Assembly: GCF_019279795.1 (NCBI RefSeq)
Contig: NC_056733.1
Location: forward strand, 1,117,183,182 to 1,117,247,181
Source of the DNA: Protopterus annectens
Taxonomy: Eukaryota > Chordata > Ceratodontiformes > Protopteridae
Length of the DNA: 64,000 bases
Direction: 5' to 3'
In this document: piece after piece, positions 1-10,887 of the stretch
Numbering within the stretch: the first letter of the stretch is position 1
Layout of the letters: each line of letters opens with the position of its first letter
Notes under the pieces: model-generated
The model's input: only the letters and a program-made list of their open reading frames with translations
Database searches by the model: none
What the model was told of the DNA's origin: nothing
Position numbers and translations under genes: made by a program

Positions 1-247
1 GGGTAAAAGGGGCACAGCTGGCTGAGATTTGGACCCTATAGCTGTGCCAGTGGGGAGTCTTATTGGGGACCTGGAGAGCAAGGGAGCGGCCAGCCCCAGA
101 CTGACTGTGATCTCTGTGTGCTCTTAAGGGAAATTGCACTTTACTGTGTGTATTTGTTATCCTTTCCTCATATATGAGACACCCTCTCTGGTGTTAGTGG
201 TGAGGATTGAGGCTGCTTTATTGCTGGTCCAGGGCATGGGCGTCACA
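1..247 (+). repeat. 5' LTR, 3' part only
   Basis: Matches the last part of the 3' LTR (6241-6628) and ends in the same GGCGTCACA. Relative to the 3' LTR it lacks about 144 bases (3' LTR positions 6258-6401). The junction lies at about position 20, between short similar stretches (AGCTG and AGCTAGG). The LTR start is upstream of the window. Confidence 0.85.
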
Positions 248-380
248 TTTGTGGTGGCAGTGGTTGGGATATCCACCTCACATTTGTGGTGACAGTGGTT
301 GGGATATCCTCACATATGAATTGGTGGCAGTGGTTGGCATATCCTCGCATTTGTGTTTGGCAGAGGTGGCATATCCACAT
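244..380 (+). repeat. Four tandem 32-35 bp repeats at the primer-binding site
   Basis: Immediately after the 5' LTR there are four degenerate copies at 244-278, 279-310, 311-345 and 346-380. Each begins with CACAT or CGCAT and contains GGTGGCAGTGGTTGGGATATCC or a variant. A fifth partial start is at 381. The first copy lies where the tRNA primer-binding site of an LTR element should be, so it looks as if this site has been amplified. The priming tRNA cannot be named from the sequence alone. Confidence 0.7.
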
Positions 381-571
381 CACATATTAATTAGTTTGCA
401 AATACTAATTGGCTTGTAGTGGTGTTGGTACAGTGAATCCTGTAGCTTGTGTACAGTGAGCTTTGAAGGTGTTTTTGTACTCTAAAACAGCCATGCAGTG
501 AATACTCAGAGTTCAGATCACAATTGTTTTATTTATTTTGTTAGCTTGTTTAGTCAGGGTGAGCAGGCAGC

Positions 572-1683
572 ATGTCAGCAGAGGAGTATGGAAAGCTGAC
601 AAGGAGCCAGCTGGCAGAGATGTGCCAGACTAGAGGACTGGTACATTGAAACCTGACTAAGGCAGACCTGATTGCAGCCTTGGTTACAGCTGCATCAGAA
701 AACAGCAACCAGGCGAGCAGTCAAACTGGCAGTGGAGATATAGTTCTCTTGGAGAATGGATAGCTCAACCTTTCTGCAGTGGACTTAAAAATCCAGCTGG
801 AGCTAAACAGACTTGAGTTGGAGGCCAGGCATGTGGAATTAGAAGCAAATGAGAGACTGTGATGTTTGCAGGCTGAGGAGAATGAGAAACTCTTACATCT
901 GCAAGCTGAGGAACAAGGGAGGCAGAGGCAGCATGAGAAGGAGATGCTGACTCTTCGCCAGAGTCATGGAGGTAATGGGGAAGGGAGTAACTGGACCCCA
1001 GAAGCACAAAAGGTCAGTAAATTTCTTCCACATTTTAAAGAGGGGGATAATTTTGATAGTTTCATTCACATGTTTGAGAGGTATGTAAACAGTATGAAGT
1101 TGACCAAGGGCTCTGGGTACCGTTCCTGACCCCCTTACTCCATGGTAAAGCTGTAACCATTTTATCTAAAATGTCTGACGTTGCATGTTTTGATTATACT
1201 GCTGTTAAGAAATGTCTTTTAGAACTGTTTAAGCTAACACCTGAAACGTATAGGAAAAAGTTTCGTGAGCATAGACGCAAGGCAGATGAAAGTGTATGTG
1301 AATATGTTGCTGAACTGAGCACTTATTTCCGTAGGTGGATGAGTGGATGTCAGGTCGCCACTTTTGAAGGGCTGGCAGACCTTTTGGTGAGGGAACAAGC
1401 CCTTAGCACTTTGCCTGAGGCCATGAGGATCTGGATAGCTGATAGACAATGTGCTATTTCAGATGAGTTTGGGAAGAAGGGAGACCTATACCTGGCAAGC
1501 ATGGCAGCCCTGCACAGGGAGGGCACCCCCAGTACTGCTCATGGGTGTAAAGGAACCCATGGTGGGTAGCACAGACTGCGACAACAGAATCTGCCAGTAG
1601 CAGGGGAAGCCAATAGTCCAGGTACATGTCCAGGAGCTAGCGTTAAATGCAACCAGTGGGGCCATGTGGCATACAGGTGTCCA
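572..1683 (+). pseudogene. gag: gag pseudogene with SCAN-like capsid domain
   Basis: Starts at the ATG at 572 (MSAEEYGKLTRSQL). An in-frame TGA is at about 648 and there is a frameshift between 1129 and 1171. The segment at 866-1129 is rich in Glu, Gln and Leu and probably coiled coil. The segment at 1171-1569 contains YRKKFREHRRKADESVCEY followed by helical sequence to about 1450, resembling the SCAN/Gmr1-type capsid region. A TAG at 1567-1569 precedes a zinc knuckle at 1639-1680 whose first Cys is Ser (S-x2-C-x4-H-x4-C instead of C-x2-C-x4-H-x4-C). It would package RNA in virus-like particles if intact. The SCAN resemblance is by eye. Confidence 0.75.
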
Positions 1684-2200
1684 CGGAGGCAAGGTGGGGA
1701 CCCAAAGGTGAGGGAGCCAGTAAGTGGGAAAGACAAAATGCCAATAGTAGGTTGGCTTGAGACAACAGGGATACTGAACTACCATCCTGCAGATGTCCTG
1801 ATAGGGAAGGATTTGGATATTTGGATGAGGCAGTACCATGTGTTTATGCAGTTACACGCAGTCAGGCTAGCAGACAAGCATGTGGGCCTGGCAGCCTGGG
1901 AGAGACCCAGGCAGACTGCATACTTGCAGTCAGGACTGGTGAGATGGTTACTTCAGGGAGTGAGCTATGCCTTAGCAGTGAGACTGAAGGTAAGCCACAG
2001 CTGCTTGTGGGTACTGATGGTCCCTTGGACAGAGTGACTGCAAAGGTAGAGGTGAGTAGTAGTACCCAGGCTGACAGTGAGGCACCACTGTCAGAGGATG
2101 GCAGACTTCCTGTGGAAGGGGAGCTGGGAAGGGTTACAAGGAGAGAGTTGAGACAGACTCAGCTCTCAAGACCCTACATTGCAAGGTAGTTAGGGAGGCA
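1684..2200 (+). pseudogene. Retropepsin remnant and pol linker
   Basis: Follows gag in the same frame. PADVLIGKDLD at about 1786-1818 is the C-terminal part of an aspartic protease (the D-x-LIG-x-DL region). The catalytic D-T/S-G segment that should precede it is missing, which suggests an internal deletion between the zinc knuckle and this motif. Reading then shifts to another frame at about 1820 (AVTRSQASRQ) and continues to a stop at 2189 through a Glu/Ser/Thr-rich linker. It would have processed Gag-Pol and is inactive here. Confidence 0.6.
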
Positions 2201-2215
2201 CCTGATTCTCAATGG

Positions 2216-3400
2216 AAGGAGGAATCTGTATACTGGGACAAAGGGGTACTATACAGAGAGTGGACCCCTGAGGGAGGGATAGAAGGTGAGAGAGTACAGC
2301 AGTTGGTAGTGCCTAAAGCCTACCATCTGGCACTTCTAGCCATAGCCCATGATATTCCCTTTGCAGGTCATATGGGCATAAAACGTACAAAGAGGCATAT
2401 TATGCAGAACGTCTATTGGCTTGGAATTTCCAGAGATGTAACAGGGTACTGCAGGACCTGTGAGCAGTGCCAAAAGGTAGGCAAGGCAGGAGACAGGGTG
2501 AGAGCTCCTTCGATGCCTTTGGCTGTGATTGAGGAGCCATTTCAGAGGGTAGCTATGGCTATTGTGGGTCCTCTGAGTACCCCAAGTTCCACAGGGAAAA
2601 AGTATATCCTTCTGGTAGTGGATTATGCTGCACAATACCCTGAGACAGTGGCTTTGTCCTCCATTGAGGCAGAGAAGGGGGCAAATGCTTTGTTAGAGAT
2701 TTTCAGCAGGGTAGGTTTCCCAAAAGAAATACTGACTGACAGAGGTGCCAGTTTCATGTCAGATTGGCTGGCTTGTCTGTGGAAGTCTTGTGGGGTGAAG
2801 CACATGAAGACCACCTCCTATCATCCCCAGATTAATGGTCTTGTTGACAGCTTAAACTCTACAATCAAGTCCTTGCTACGGGCATTTGCAAATCAGTTTA
2901 AGAGGGAGTGGGACAAATATTTGCCCATCTGTTGTTTGCTTACAGAGAAGTTCCTCAGGAATCCACAGGGTTTTCACCCTTTGAGTTGCTGTATGGGCAT
3001 AGGGTGAGGGGACCTCTAGATTTAATTTGAGAGGAGTGGGAAGGTGAGTGCGAGTCTCACAAGGAGTCTGTTGTGGCATACGTCCTAAACCTCAGGACAA
3101 GGCTCAGGGAACTCATGAACCTGGCGGAAGCCCAACAACAGAAAAGGTGTAGTATGACAGGAATGTTCGAGCTAGAGAGAATGCTGTGGGGCAGCAGGTA
3201 ATGGTTCTCATTCCTGTCAAAACACAACAAGCTACAAGCATCTTGGGAGAAGTCCCTACAAGGTGATAGGAAAGGTAAGTGATGTTAACTACATGGTGGA
3301 ACTGCTAGGCAGATGGCAGGGGCACAAACTGTACCATGTTAACATGATGAAACCTTACCATGATAGGGAGGCCCTTGTGCTGAGCATTTGCAGGGGATTG
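2216..3400 (+). pseudogene. Integrase pseudogene, placed upstream of RT
   Basis: The longest clean stretch is 2303-3007. The N-terminal zinc module is visible (H-x6-H near 2350-2372, then CRTC and EQC near 2449-2470). The DDE core is recognisable: the expected first Asp of AMDIVGPL is Ala (AMAIVGPL), the second Asp is present in LTDRGASFMS, and the catalytic Glu of GLVERLN is Asp (GLVDSLN). Two of three catalytic positions are therefore changed. After the stop at 3005-3007 the frame is broken, but the C-terminal GPY-like module reappears at about 3250-3375 (YKVIGKVSDVNY, LYHVNMMKPYHDRE). Lying before RT, it supports the Gmr1 assignment. Confidence 0.87.
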
Positions 3401-3475
3401 CAGGAGGAGTCTGATGGAGATCTGTGCACTGATCTCCTCAGTGAGGGTCGGGCTGATACCTCATGTAAGGGGTAA

Positions 3476-4485
3476 CAATGTTCCAACAGCTATCCCCTGC
3501 CCAGGTTCGAGAAATATGAACAGTGTTGAAGGAATTTGGGGACATGTTCACTGGGAAACCAGGGTGCATCCACCTGAGGGCAGCACCAGGTGGATACAGG
3601 ATGCCAAAAACCTATCAGGCAGGCCCCTTATAGAGTGCATGTGAGAGTCAAACAGACCCTGAGAGAGGAGGTACAGGAGATGTTGGAACTAGGGGCGATT
3701 CAAGAGTCCAACAGTCCCTGGGCCTCCCCAGTGGTGCTGGTGCCAAAGAAGGATGGCAGCACCAGGTTCTGTGTGGACTACAGGAAATTAAACAGTCACA
3801 CAGAGTCAGATGCTTACCCCATGCCTAGGACAGATGAGGCCCTCAAGCAGCTGGGTGGGGCTAAGTATCTTACAACCATTGATCTTACCAAGGTTACTGG
3901 CAGGTGCCCTTGACTCCCATTGCTAGAGAGATGTCAGCCTTTGTGACTCCTTTTGGCTTGTATGAGTTCACAAAGATGCCCTTTGGGATTAAGAATGCCC
4001 CTGCGACTTTTCAGAGGCTGGTAGATCGTAGCAGGAGGGTTTGCCCTTGCATATCTAGATGATATTGCCTTCTACAGCCTTTCCTGGCCAGAGCACCTTC
4101 AGCATGTCAAGGAGGTGCTGGGCAGACTACAGAGGGCAGGGTTGACCATTAACCGAGCAAAGCTCAAGTGGGTATGGCGGAGGTCTCCTACCTAGAACAT
4201 AGAGTGGGGAGTGGTAAGATAGGGCCAGAACCTGCGAAAGTAGAAGCCATTCAGGCATGGCCTCCACCTGTTACTAAAAAGCAGGTGAGGGCATTTTTAG
4301 GGACAGCAGGGTACTACAGAAAGTTTGTCTGGAGTTATGGTACCATAGCTGCTCCCCTCACAGACCTGACAAGGAAGAACAGGCCAGATAAGGCAGTGTG
4401 GACCCCAGCATGTGAGCAGGCATTCCAGAAGCTTAAAGTAGCTTTGGGAGGACCCTCTGTGTTAGCCAGTCCAGATTACAGCAAA
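3476..4485 (+). pseudogene. Ty3/Gypsy reverse transcriptase pseudogene
   Basis: RT begins near 3476 (EFGDMFTGKPG) and continues with PYRVHVRVKQTLREEVQEML, SPWASPVVLVPKKDGSTRFC and VDYRKLN to 3913. A frameshift breaks the sequence near 3895-3915. PFGLYEFTKMPFGIKNAPATFQ follows, and the catalytic AYLDDIAFYS box lies at 4049-4078. Another shift comes before YLEHRVGSGKIGPEP and the thumb/connection (RAFLGTAGYYRKFV) at 4168-4485. Motif order is normal for Gypsy RT and the YLDD residues are intact, but the frame is not. It lies directly upstream of RNase H and downstream of integrase. Confidence 0.88.
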
Positions 4486-4870
4486 TAATTTGTTGTGCAG
4501 GTGGATGCTTCAAACCATGGGGTGGGGGCTGTACTTAGCCAGATTTCTTCAGAGGGGGAAGAGCACCCAGTGGTTTATCTCAGTCGTAGGCTCTAACCCA
4601 GGGAGGAATGCTATGCAGCTGTAAAAAAGGAATGTCTAGCCATAGTGTGGGAACTGCAGAAACTTCAGCCTTATCTGTATGGAAGGAAATTCACTGTTAT
4701 GACAGATCACCACCCCCTAATATGATTAAACAGAGCCAGCCAGCGAAATGCCAAGTTGCTAAGATGGAGCCTAGGGTTGCAAGCATATGATATGTCAGTG
4801 CAGCACCGCAGTGAGGTTAGCAATGCCAATGCAGATGGGCTTTCAAGACAGGGAATGGGGTGCAGTACAC
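4486..4870 (+). pseudogene. RNase H pseudogene of the Gypsy element
   Basis: After an in-frame TAA at 4486-4488 the domain continues with FVVQVDASNHGVGAVLSQ (first catalytic Asp), KECLAIVWEL (Glu), VMTDHHPLI (Asp) and NANADGLSRQG (last Asp). A second stop interrupts YLSRRL at about 4594-4596, and further frame breaks lie near 4722. It would remove RNA from the RNA:DNA hybrid during reverse transcription. The pol gene ends here, about 70-80 bases before the polypurine tract. Confidence 0.82.
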
Positions 4871-4938
4871 TCTTATGGACCTAACCCTCTCAAGCGACGT
4901 TTCTCAAGGGTCACTTGAAAAACTAGCTTGAGTTCTTC

Positions 4939-4950
4939 GGTGGGGAGAAA
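4939..4950 (+). promoter_or_regulatory. Polypurine tract
   Basis: GGTGGGGAGAAA lies directly before the TG that opens the 3' LTR. This is the expected plus-strand primer site. Confidence 0.7.
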
Positions 4951-6628
4951 TGTGAAGACTGGGTAGCATACCTCTCAACCTGGAAATATCAAAAATCTGG
5001 ACAAGGCTCATGAAAAATAGGTGCAAATCTGTACGCTGATTAACATCTAATTTGCATACATAATTATGTAACCCCACCCACTCCAATGGAATTGTGGGAT
5101 ACCAGCTTTCAAACACAAGAACAAAGAACCAAAATATGGCACTAGAGTCCCCCTGCAGCCATTCCAATGTCCCATTACCTGGCTATTTCGTTCCATTTAC
5201 CATAAACACTAATGTGTGCATACTGCTTTACTTCTACAATGATTATTTGGATTTTATTTTTACATTTTGCAGCACAACAATGCCCACTAACAGACAATCT
5301 GCTAAACAACACAATACATCTCACCATGAAAATAGACTTGGCATTAAACTTCTCTGCCCTTGAAACTCACATTCATTGAAACAACATTGAAACCCACACC
5401 TCATCAAAAGAAAATGCATTCTGGCCAGTGGTGGATAAAGATTACCTTTGGGCTGTTTTCAAATCATTGGCCCCTTGCACACAAAATAAGAAACATACAT
5501 CTGTTCTTTTCTTTGATACACCTTCCTGACTTTAAGTTATATTCCTTGTAATAACCAAGAGTTAAATTGCAAGATTTAAACATGCAAATGTATTTTTATT
5601 GCTCTGTTTCCTGACCAGCAGCTGCAAGATAACAAAAGGAGATGTTAAGAATGTAAATGCAGTTTAATTTGTAGCCTGGGAACACCAGGAAAGTGTAAAA
5701 CAATGATGTAATGTTTATCAGAACTGCAATAGCAATTTAAAAAGAGAGAATCAGAAGGCATTAAGCATTTATGTCTTGATCATCCAACTTACAACACTGC
5801 CTCTTGCTCACATGTAAGTTATCTTAGACTTGTGTTTTCTTTTAGAGATAGCTAGTACTAGAAATATTAGGCTAAGTGTTTTTCTGTGATGTCATAACTG
5901 TACTGCTGATTTATTTTAAGTATTTCTGTGTGATCTCTAAACTCTTGACTAGCACTGACTGTGTAGTAGAAAGGATTGTCTTGTGGTTGTAATTATTATT
6001 AAATATTTTAAAACATTTTAACAGTGACTGGTTTGTGTAGGAATAATTTGAGCTCCAGAGTACATTCCATCTTTATAGAGTTTACTGTCCAAGTCACTCC
6101 TAATGAGCCTTGACTATTTAGTCACTTCTACCAATTGGATGATAATATTGCACAGTAATAATTGGACACCCTTTTAAGGGCCTTTGAGTAGCTGATAATT
6201 ATTAGCTGGGTGGTGGCAGGGTACTACCGTATAGTCTGAGTTAAAGGGGCACAGCTGGAGAACCTGTGCCAGCCTTCCCCAGAAGTGTCTATGTGGTTGT
6301 ATAAACTCTTATCTCAAATTGTGTGTGTGTCAGCTACTTGGGCAGGTACACGAAGCACTGGTTGGACAGAGGGTGCTGGAGATTTTAGATTGCCCAGCTA
6401 GGCTGAGATCTGGACCCTATAGCTATGCCAGTGGGGAGTCTTATTGGGGACCTGGAGAGCAAGGGAGTGACCAGCCCCGGACTGACTGTGATCTCTGTGT
6501 GCTCTTAAGGGAAATTGCACTTTACTGTGTGTATTTGTTATCCTTTCCTCATATATGAGATGCCCTCTCTGGTGTTAGTGGTGAGGATTGAGGCTCCTTG
6601 ATTGCTGGGCCAGGGCACAGGCGTCACA
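4951..6628 (+). repeat. 3' LTR of the Gmr1-like element
   Basis: Runs from TGTGAAGACT after the polypurine tract to GGCGTCACA, so it has TG...CA ends and is about 1.68 kb. That is long, and an unrecognised insertion inside it cannot be excluded. The last 388 bases align to the 5' LTR fragment at 1-247 apart from the 144-base gap. Small frames inside it have no recognisable content. Confidence 0.78.
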
Positions 6629-7045
6629 AAAATCAGTAGTTTACTTTCCACCTTCTGATCTCTTTCTGTAAGTACAAATGGTGTGCACATCTATTTCAGG
6701 ATGGGATGTTGCGACCTGCTAAAGCAAGTCCCAAAACACAAGAGACTGAAGGATAAAAAAACAGAGTTACATATACTAAGTGTGAGATGACCATTTTTCA
6801 GAATATTGCCTTTTCTGAGGTATGGTGATCTTGGAGTTGGTATGTGTAAGTACAAGGCGTGTTGAAGGCTTACCACCACTGCAAGAAAAGACATTTAAAT
6901 GAAAATAGAAATGTTCGCGATTCACTCTTCTCCTGGAGTTTTGGTCTTTTTTGTTCAACTTGTTGACACTTGGCATTTTGAGTGCCAGCATTTCAACAGG
7001 GAGCCTCCATCTCATTTTGTATATGCAATTTTTTCTTATTTTGCA
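6629..7045. other. No recognisable feature
   Basis: AT-rich flank of the LTR element. I see no gene or repeat that I can name. Confidence 0.4.
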
Positions 7046-7165
7046 TGATGTAATTTCTTTGTGGAGCTTTTCTCCCCAGGCCTCCACTGAAATGGGGCTT
7101 GTGTTTTTTTTTTCCAAGTCAGACTTCCCCAGAGTAAACAAAGGCAATATGAAAATAAATAACTT
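7046..7165 (+). repeat. LINE/SINE 3' tail fragment
   Basis: Contains GGAGCTTTTCTCCCCAGGCC, CCAAGTCAGACTT and a final GTAAACAAAGG...AAATAAAT. The same tail is seen on the SINE at 34641-34716 and, reversed, at the 3' end of the L2-like LINE at 40940-41040. It is closer to the LINE version because of GGAGCTTTTCTCC. Confidence 0.6.
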
Positions 7166-7290
7166 CAGCTGGGTTTTAATAATTCAAAATGTAGAGTTCC
7201 AGCTGAAAGAAGTGATCCTAAACACATCAGGAGAAACATCTTGTTGTGATAGTAACAGCTGGAAAGCCATATCCATGTTCATTAAAATGT

Positions 7291-7432
7291 TTGACAGTAT
7301 CCTTTGTTGGTCTGCAGCTAAGATACAATATTAATTTCTTGTGCCCATACATGGATAAAGATGTCAAGCAAGTCGATACTGTACAAAGAAGGGCTGTTAG
7401 AGTATTGAATGGACTGGAGGACAAACAGTAAA
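7291..7432 (+). pseudogene. LINE RT C-terminal fragment
   Basis: Encodes CPYMDKDVKQVDTVQRRAVR then VLNGLEDKQ. This resembles the segment after the RT domain of CR1-like LINEs, where a dispensed phrase of the form K-D-x-x-x-x-E-x-V-Q-R-R-A is common. Only about 45 residues survive and nothing recognisable flanks them. Confidence 0.5.
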
Positions 7433-9495
7433 AAAAATTGACTGATTATTAATGCTGTTTTTCAGTTGAAGGTAGGTGAAAATGCAAAGACAAGCTGTAG
7501 GTACACAAAGATAAGGAATAATTGATGGCATATTAATCAAGAGGAAAGGCAGAGGGAAGATTGCTTACAAAATTAGGGGTATTATGGTCAAAATAGACGT
7601 GATTGCACATTTTTACAGAAAGAGTAGTGGATAAATGGGACATGTTAGATTTGAAGGTAGTAGATTGTAAGACAACACCTTCTTTTAAATAGGTTTGGGA
7701 TGGGTATCAGGCTTGAGAAAAGAGGCATAGGAGGGGAGTCTACAAGGTACTAGCTGCAGAAAAAGGGAAGACCAGATAAATAATTTCCTTTTTTTCTCCA
7801 ATTGCAACTGTGTAACATAACATAATGTAAAAGTGATTCTGTTTTAACATTGAAAAAAAGCACATGAGAGATGTTTGACTATGAAGATTTCTTACTTTAC
7901 ACATTTGTCTGTATGTTAATGATGCTAGTTTAGTAATCTTGTTCAAAATCCCCCACCTGCTCTTTTTTGGCCTTTTCTTGCATTTAATAAATGCTGCTGT
8001 CTCATAGTACCTATGTATTAAATGACTTGATTCTGGATCAGTTGACACCAGTTACTGCAGTCAGTGTGTCTATCCATTGCTCATTCCCTTGAGCTCTTTA
8101 TCCTGTGTGTCTGTGTCTTACATTCACCTTCAGAGTTTATCTGTTGCTACCTTCCTACCTTCTTGTCTTGTTTGTGTTCCAGTTACCTCTTCTGTTATTT
8201 TCTTCCCTCCTCACTGGCATTTTAGTTGCTTTCTAATTTTCAAACTTTGTGCTGAATTTCTTCCTAGCTTTTCTGCCCAGTTTACATGTATATGATTAAA
8301 AGATTTGAGATTAAATATTACATATGTAACATTTAAATGTAACCTGGGGTAGAAACTTTTACTGACCAGTAACATGAGTATTATTTTAAAGACCTGTAAT
8401 TTATTAGCTGTTGCGACTGCTTTATTGTCTTGCCTCTCTGCAGTAATAAATAAGAGAAAGTGAGTTGATTTTACAAATGGCTCACAAGGTGCACATTCGC
8501 TTCAAAAAAGTCTTTTTTGAAAGAACTGGCATTAAATCCTGTTTTTGTGATGACAAAGAGGGTAAGAGTGCAAACTGCATTTTCTGTTTATCGAAGAGAG
8601 TTTTATCTCCGGGGCATTTTTCCCTATGATCATCAGGGGATTTCAAAAGCAATAATGTGTGGAATCATTGTTTGACTTGAACAGTATTAAAACTTAGGTT
8701 TTAATTTCAGGGAAGTAATAAGATTTGAACCTGTCTCACATTACAACACTGTAAGGCATTTAGCAATCGTATTTTAAGGGACCCATTTTAAAATGCAGCT
8801 CACTTGAAAACGACCGTATATTGTGTAATTAATAGTTTCTGCTGAATGCAGGCTACTTTGATCTTCTTCATATGCTTTGGATTTAAAGACAGTTTAAATC
8901 AACAACTTGATATCAGTATGAGTTTTAATATATTGGTAATCATGAACAGTTTTGCACAGAGAAATATTTTGTGTATTAGTGATTTTAATTTATGCTTCAT
9001 CAAAGATTGTATGAAGCATATGGGAGCTGTTTAGAACTCTTCCCTTTCTGTTTTGTTTGTTGTTTTTTTTCCTTCTTCAGCATACCATTCTACATTTTGT
9101 TTAGCTGTGACCTAAGACATATTGTGAGTGCAGATTTGGCAAGGTGGACAGCTGTGGAGGACAGGTGAATCAGGATAAGTACCTATTAATTGACGAGGTG
9201 GATGGAAGGAATCACGTACATGAAATCAAGCAGCAGAATTAAGTAAAAATGGGGCCAGTCATATGACCTGATTAAAAAAAGAAATACAACAAAAAGGTAG
9301 AGCTGGAAACAACTGATCACGGAGCTGTTACACACAATGAATAATCAAGGAGAGTTGAGATGCTGTTTGTGTCAGCTGTGCATACGTAAAACAAACATGC
9401 AGATGCATTGTCAGTAATGTAGTTAACCAGGTAGTGCGCCCCTGTAGAAAAAGGTTTGATATGTTAAGGCAGGCACAAGAAGCTGCTGTGCTGTG

Positions 9496-9497
<2 letters not shown>
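7433..9497. other. No recognisable gene; AT-rich DNA
   Basis: Only short frames without motifs on either strand, plus T-rich runs around 9060. Nothing I can assign. Confidence 0.4.

Positions 9498-9582
<85 letters not shown>
9498..9582 (+). repeat. (TG)n microsatellite
   Basis: About 42 uninterrupted TG units, followed by a short TA and mixed TG/TA tail to about 9690. It creates long Val-Cys or Thr-His frames on both strands that are not genes. Confidence 0.97.
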
Positions 9583-9583
<1 letters not shown>

Positions 9584-9699
9584 ATATATATATTTGCATG
9601 TATGGATGCGTATATTTGTGTGTCCATGTGTGTGTATACATGAATTTCTCTGTACTTTACATATATGTATATTGTATATATGTTCCTATGTGTAATGTA

Positions 9700-10887
9700 T
9701 ACAGATCTAGTAGCAGCTGATGAACACTGGAGCCAGAAGCATTCCCTGAGATTTCATATAAAGTCTGTTCACCATTGCCATCAAGACACATATGAGATAT
9801 GGCTGTATCTTCTGCAGCATCTTATAACTGTATACCCTGGCTTCATTGCAGATACGATAAATATGCTTTATAGGAATGAAATGTTTAGCACTAGTGCTTA
9901 AGGGTCCTACTTTGACATATACTGAGGAACTTATCCTGATCTGGCTCCTTCAAGAATTCCCAGTCTTTAATGATCTTGGAGTCAGTGAATGCTGGAATCT
10001 GGAACTGTGGAATGGCTTGTAGAATAAGAGAGGATTTATTTATAGCTTGCAGATAAAAAGAAACTACACTACCACAAGACAAAATGTCAGATTTCTAGGT
10101 GTACCATAGAACATTGTTGATTGTCAGTCTTGAGGAATGTGGCTTAACCTCAAGTTCAGTTTGCCAGAAAACAACATTACTTGTAGACAGTCACCATATT
10201 CACTTGTACCTTTCTAGAGCTGACATTTGCTGTTTAACATTCTGGGATGACATTTCAGGAGACAGGTAATGGTAGTAGTGGACTTGCCTCTGATTATTAT
10301 TCCTTGCAAGACTCCACAGCCCTCATAACTCTAATGTTTATATTTGCTTCTAGCAGGCCTTGTTGAAGATGTGTATATCTGTACTGGAACAAACAATTTC
10401 TAATGAAACTGATAAAAATAATTTGAAAGTAACCTGATGTTTATTTTCATTTACTCAAATGTTTTCTCTTATTCAGTATGTCTTGTCTTTGTTATTTTGT
10501 GGGAGTAGTTCATGTTAAACTTGCGCAAGTGTTTTTTTTTTTTTGGGGGGGGGAGGGGTGCTTTAACTTTACTTGTCTGACCGAAGTGGGTTATTGCTCA
10601 TGCATGCAATACTAACAAGAGAAAAAAAGGCTCAAGTACTTTGCAAGACATTAGTGAACACCTCCTAGTATTGTAGTAAGAGCTTCAAGCTTTGATGTGC
10701 AAAGACCAGAATACATAATTAAGGTATACCATTATTTTGATATCCAAGTACAAGTATAATCTTTTACCTAGCTTGCTAGTGTAGAGTTTTCTTCTAGACT
10801 TTGAATTATTAAATTCAGTGTAATAAATGGAAAAGTCTGTGTGTGAAATTGGCTGTTGTGGCTTACTTTATGATTACAGTAGATTAT
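9700..10887. other. No recognisable gene
   Basis: Unassigned AT-rich DNA with a T12/G8 homopolymer junction at about 10532-10553. Confidence 0.4.

Larger units (their letters stand above)
1..6628 (+). mobile_element. Gmr1-like Ty3/Gypsy LTR retrotransposon, degraded
   Basis: The order is 5' LTR (cut by the window edge), leader, gag, protease remnant, integrase, reverse transcriptase, RNase H, polypurine tract, 3' LTR. Integrase precedes RT, the reverse of the usual Ty3/Gypsy order. This arrangement is known for the Gmr1 clade of deuterostome Gypsy elements. The two LTR ends differ at about 12 of 227 aligned positions by eye, so the copy is not recent. Frameshifts and stops interrupt every gene, so it cannot be autonomous. 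The left target-site duplication lies outside the window. Confidence 0.88.

Noticed and set aside
9328-9720. Long Thr-His, Val-Cys repeat frames on both strands
   Set aside because: They are translations of the (TG)n microsatellite; the same applies at 11565-11998 and 16449-16772.
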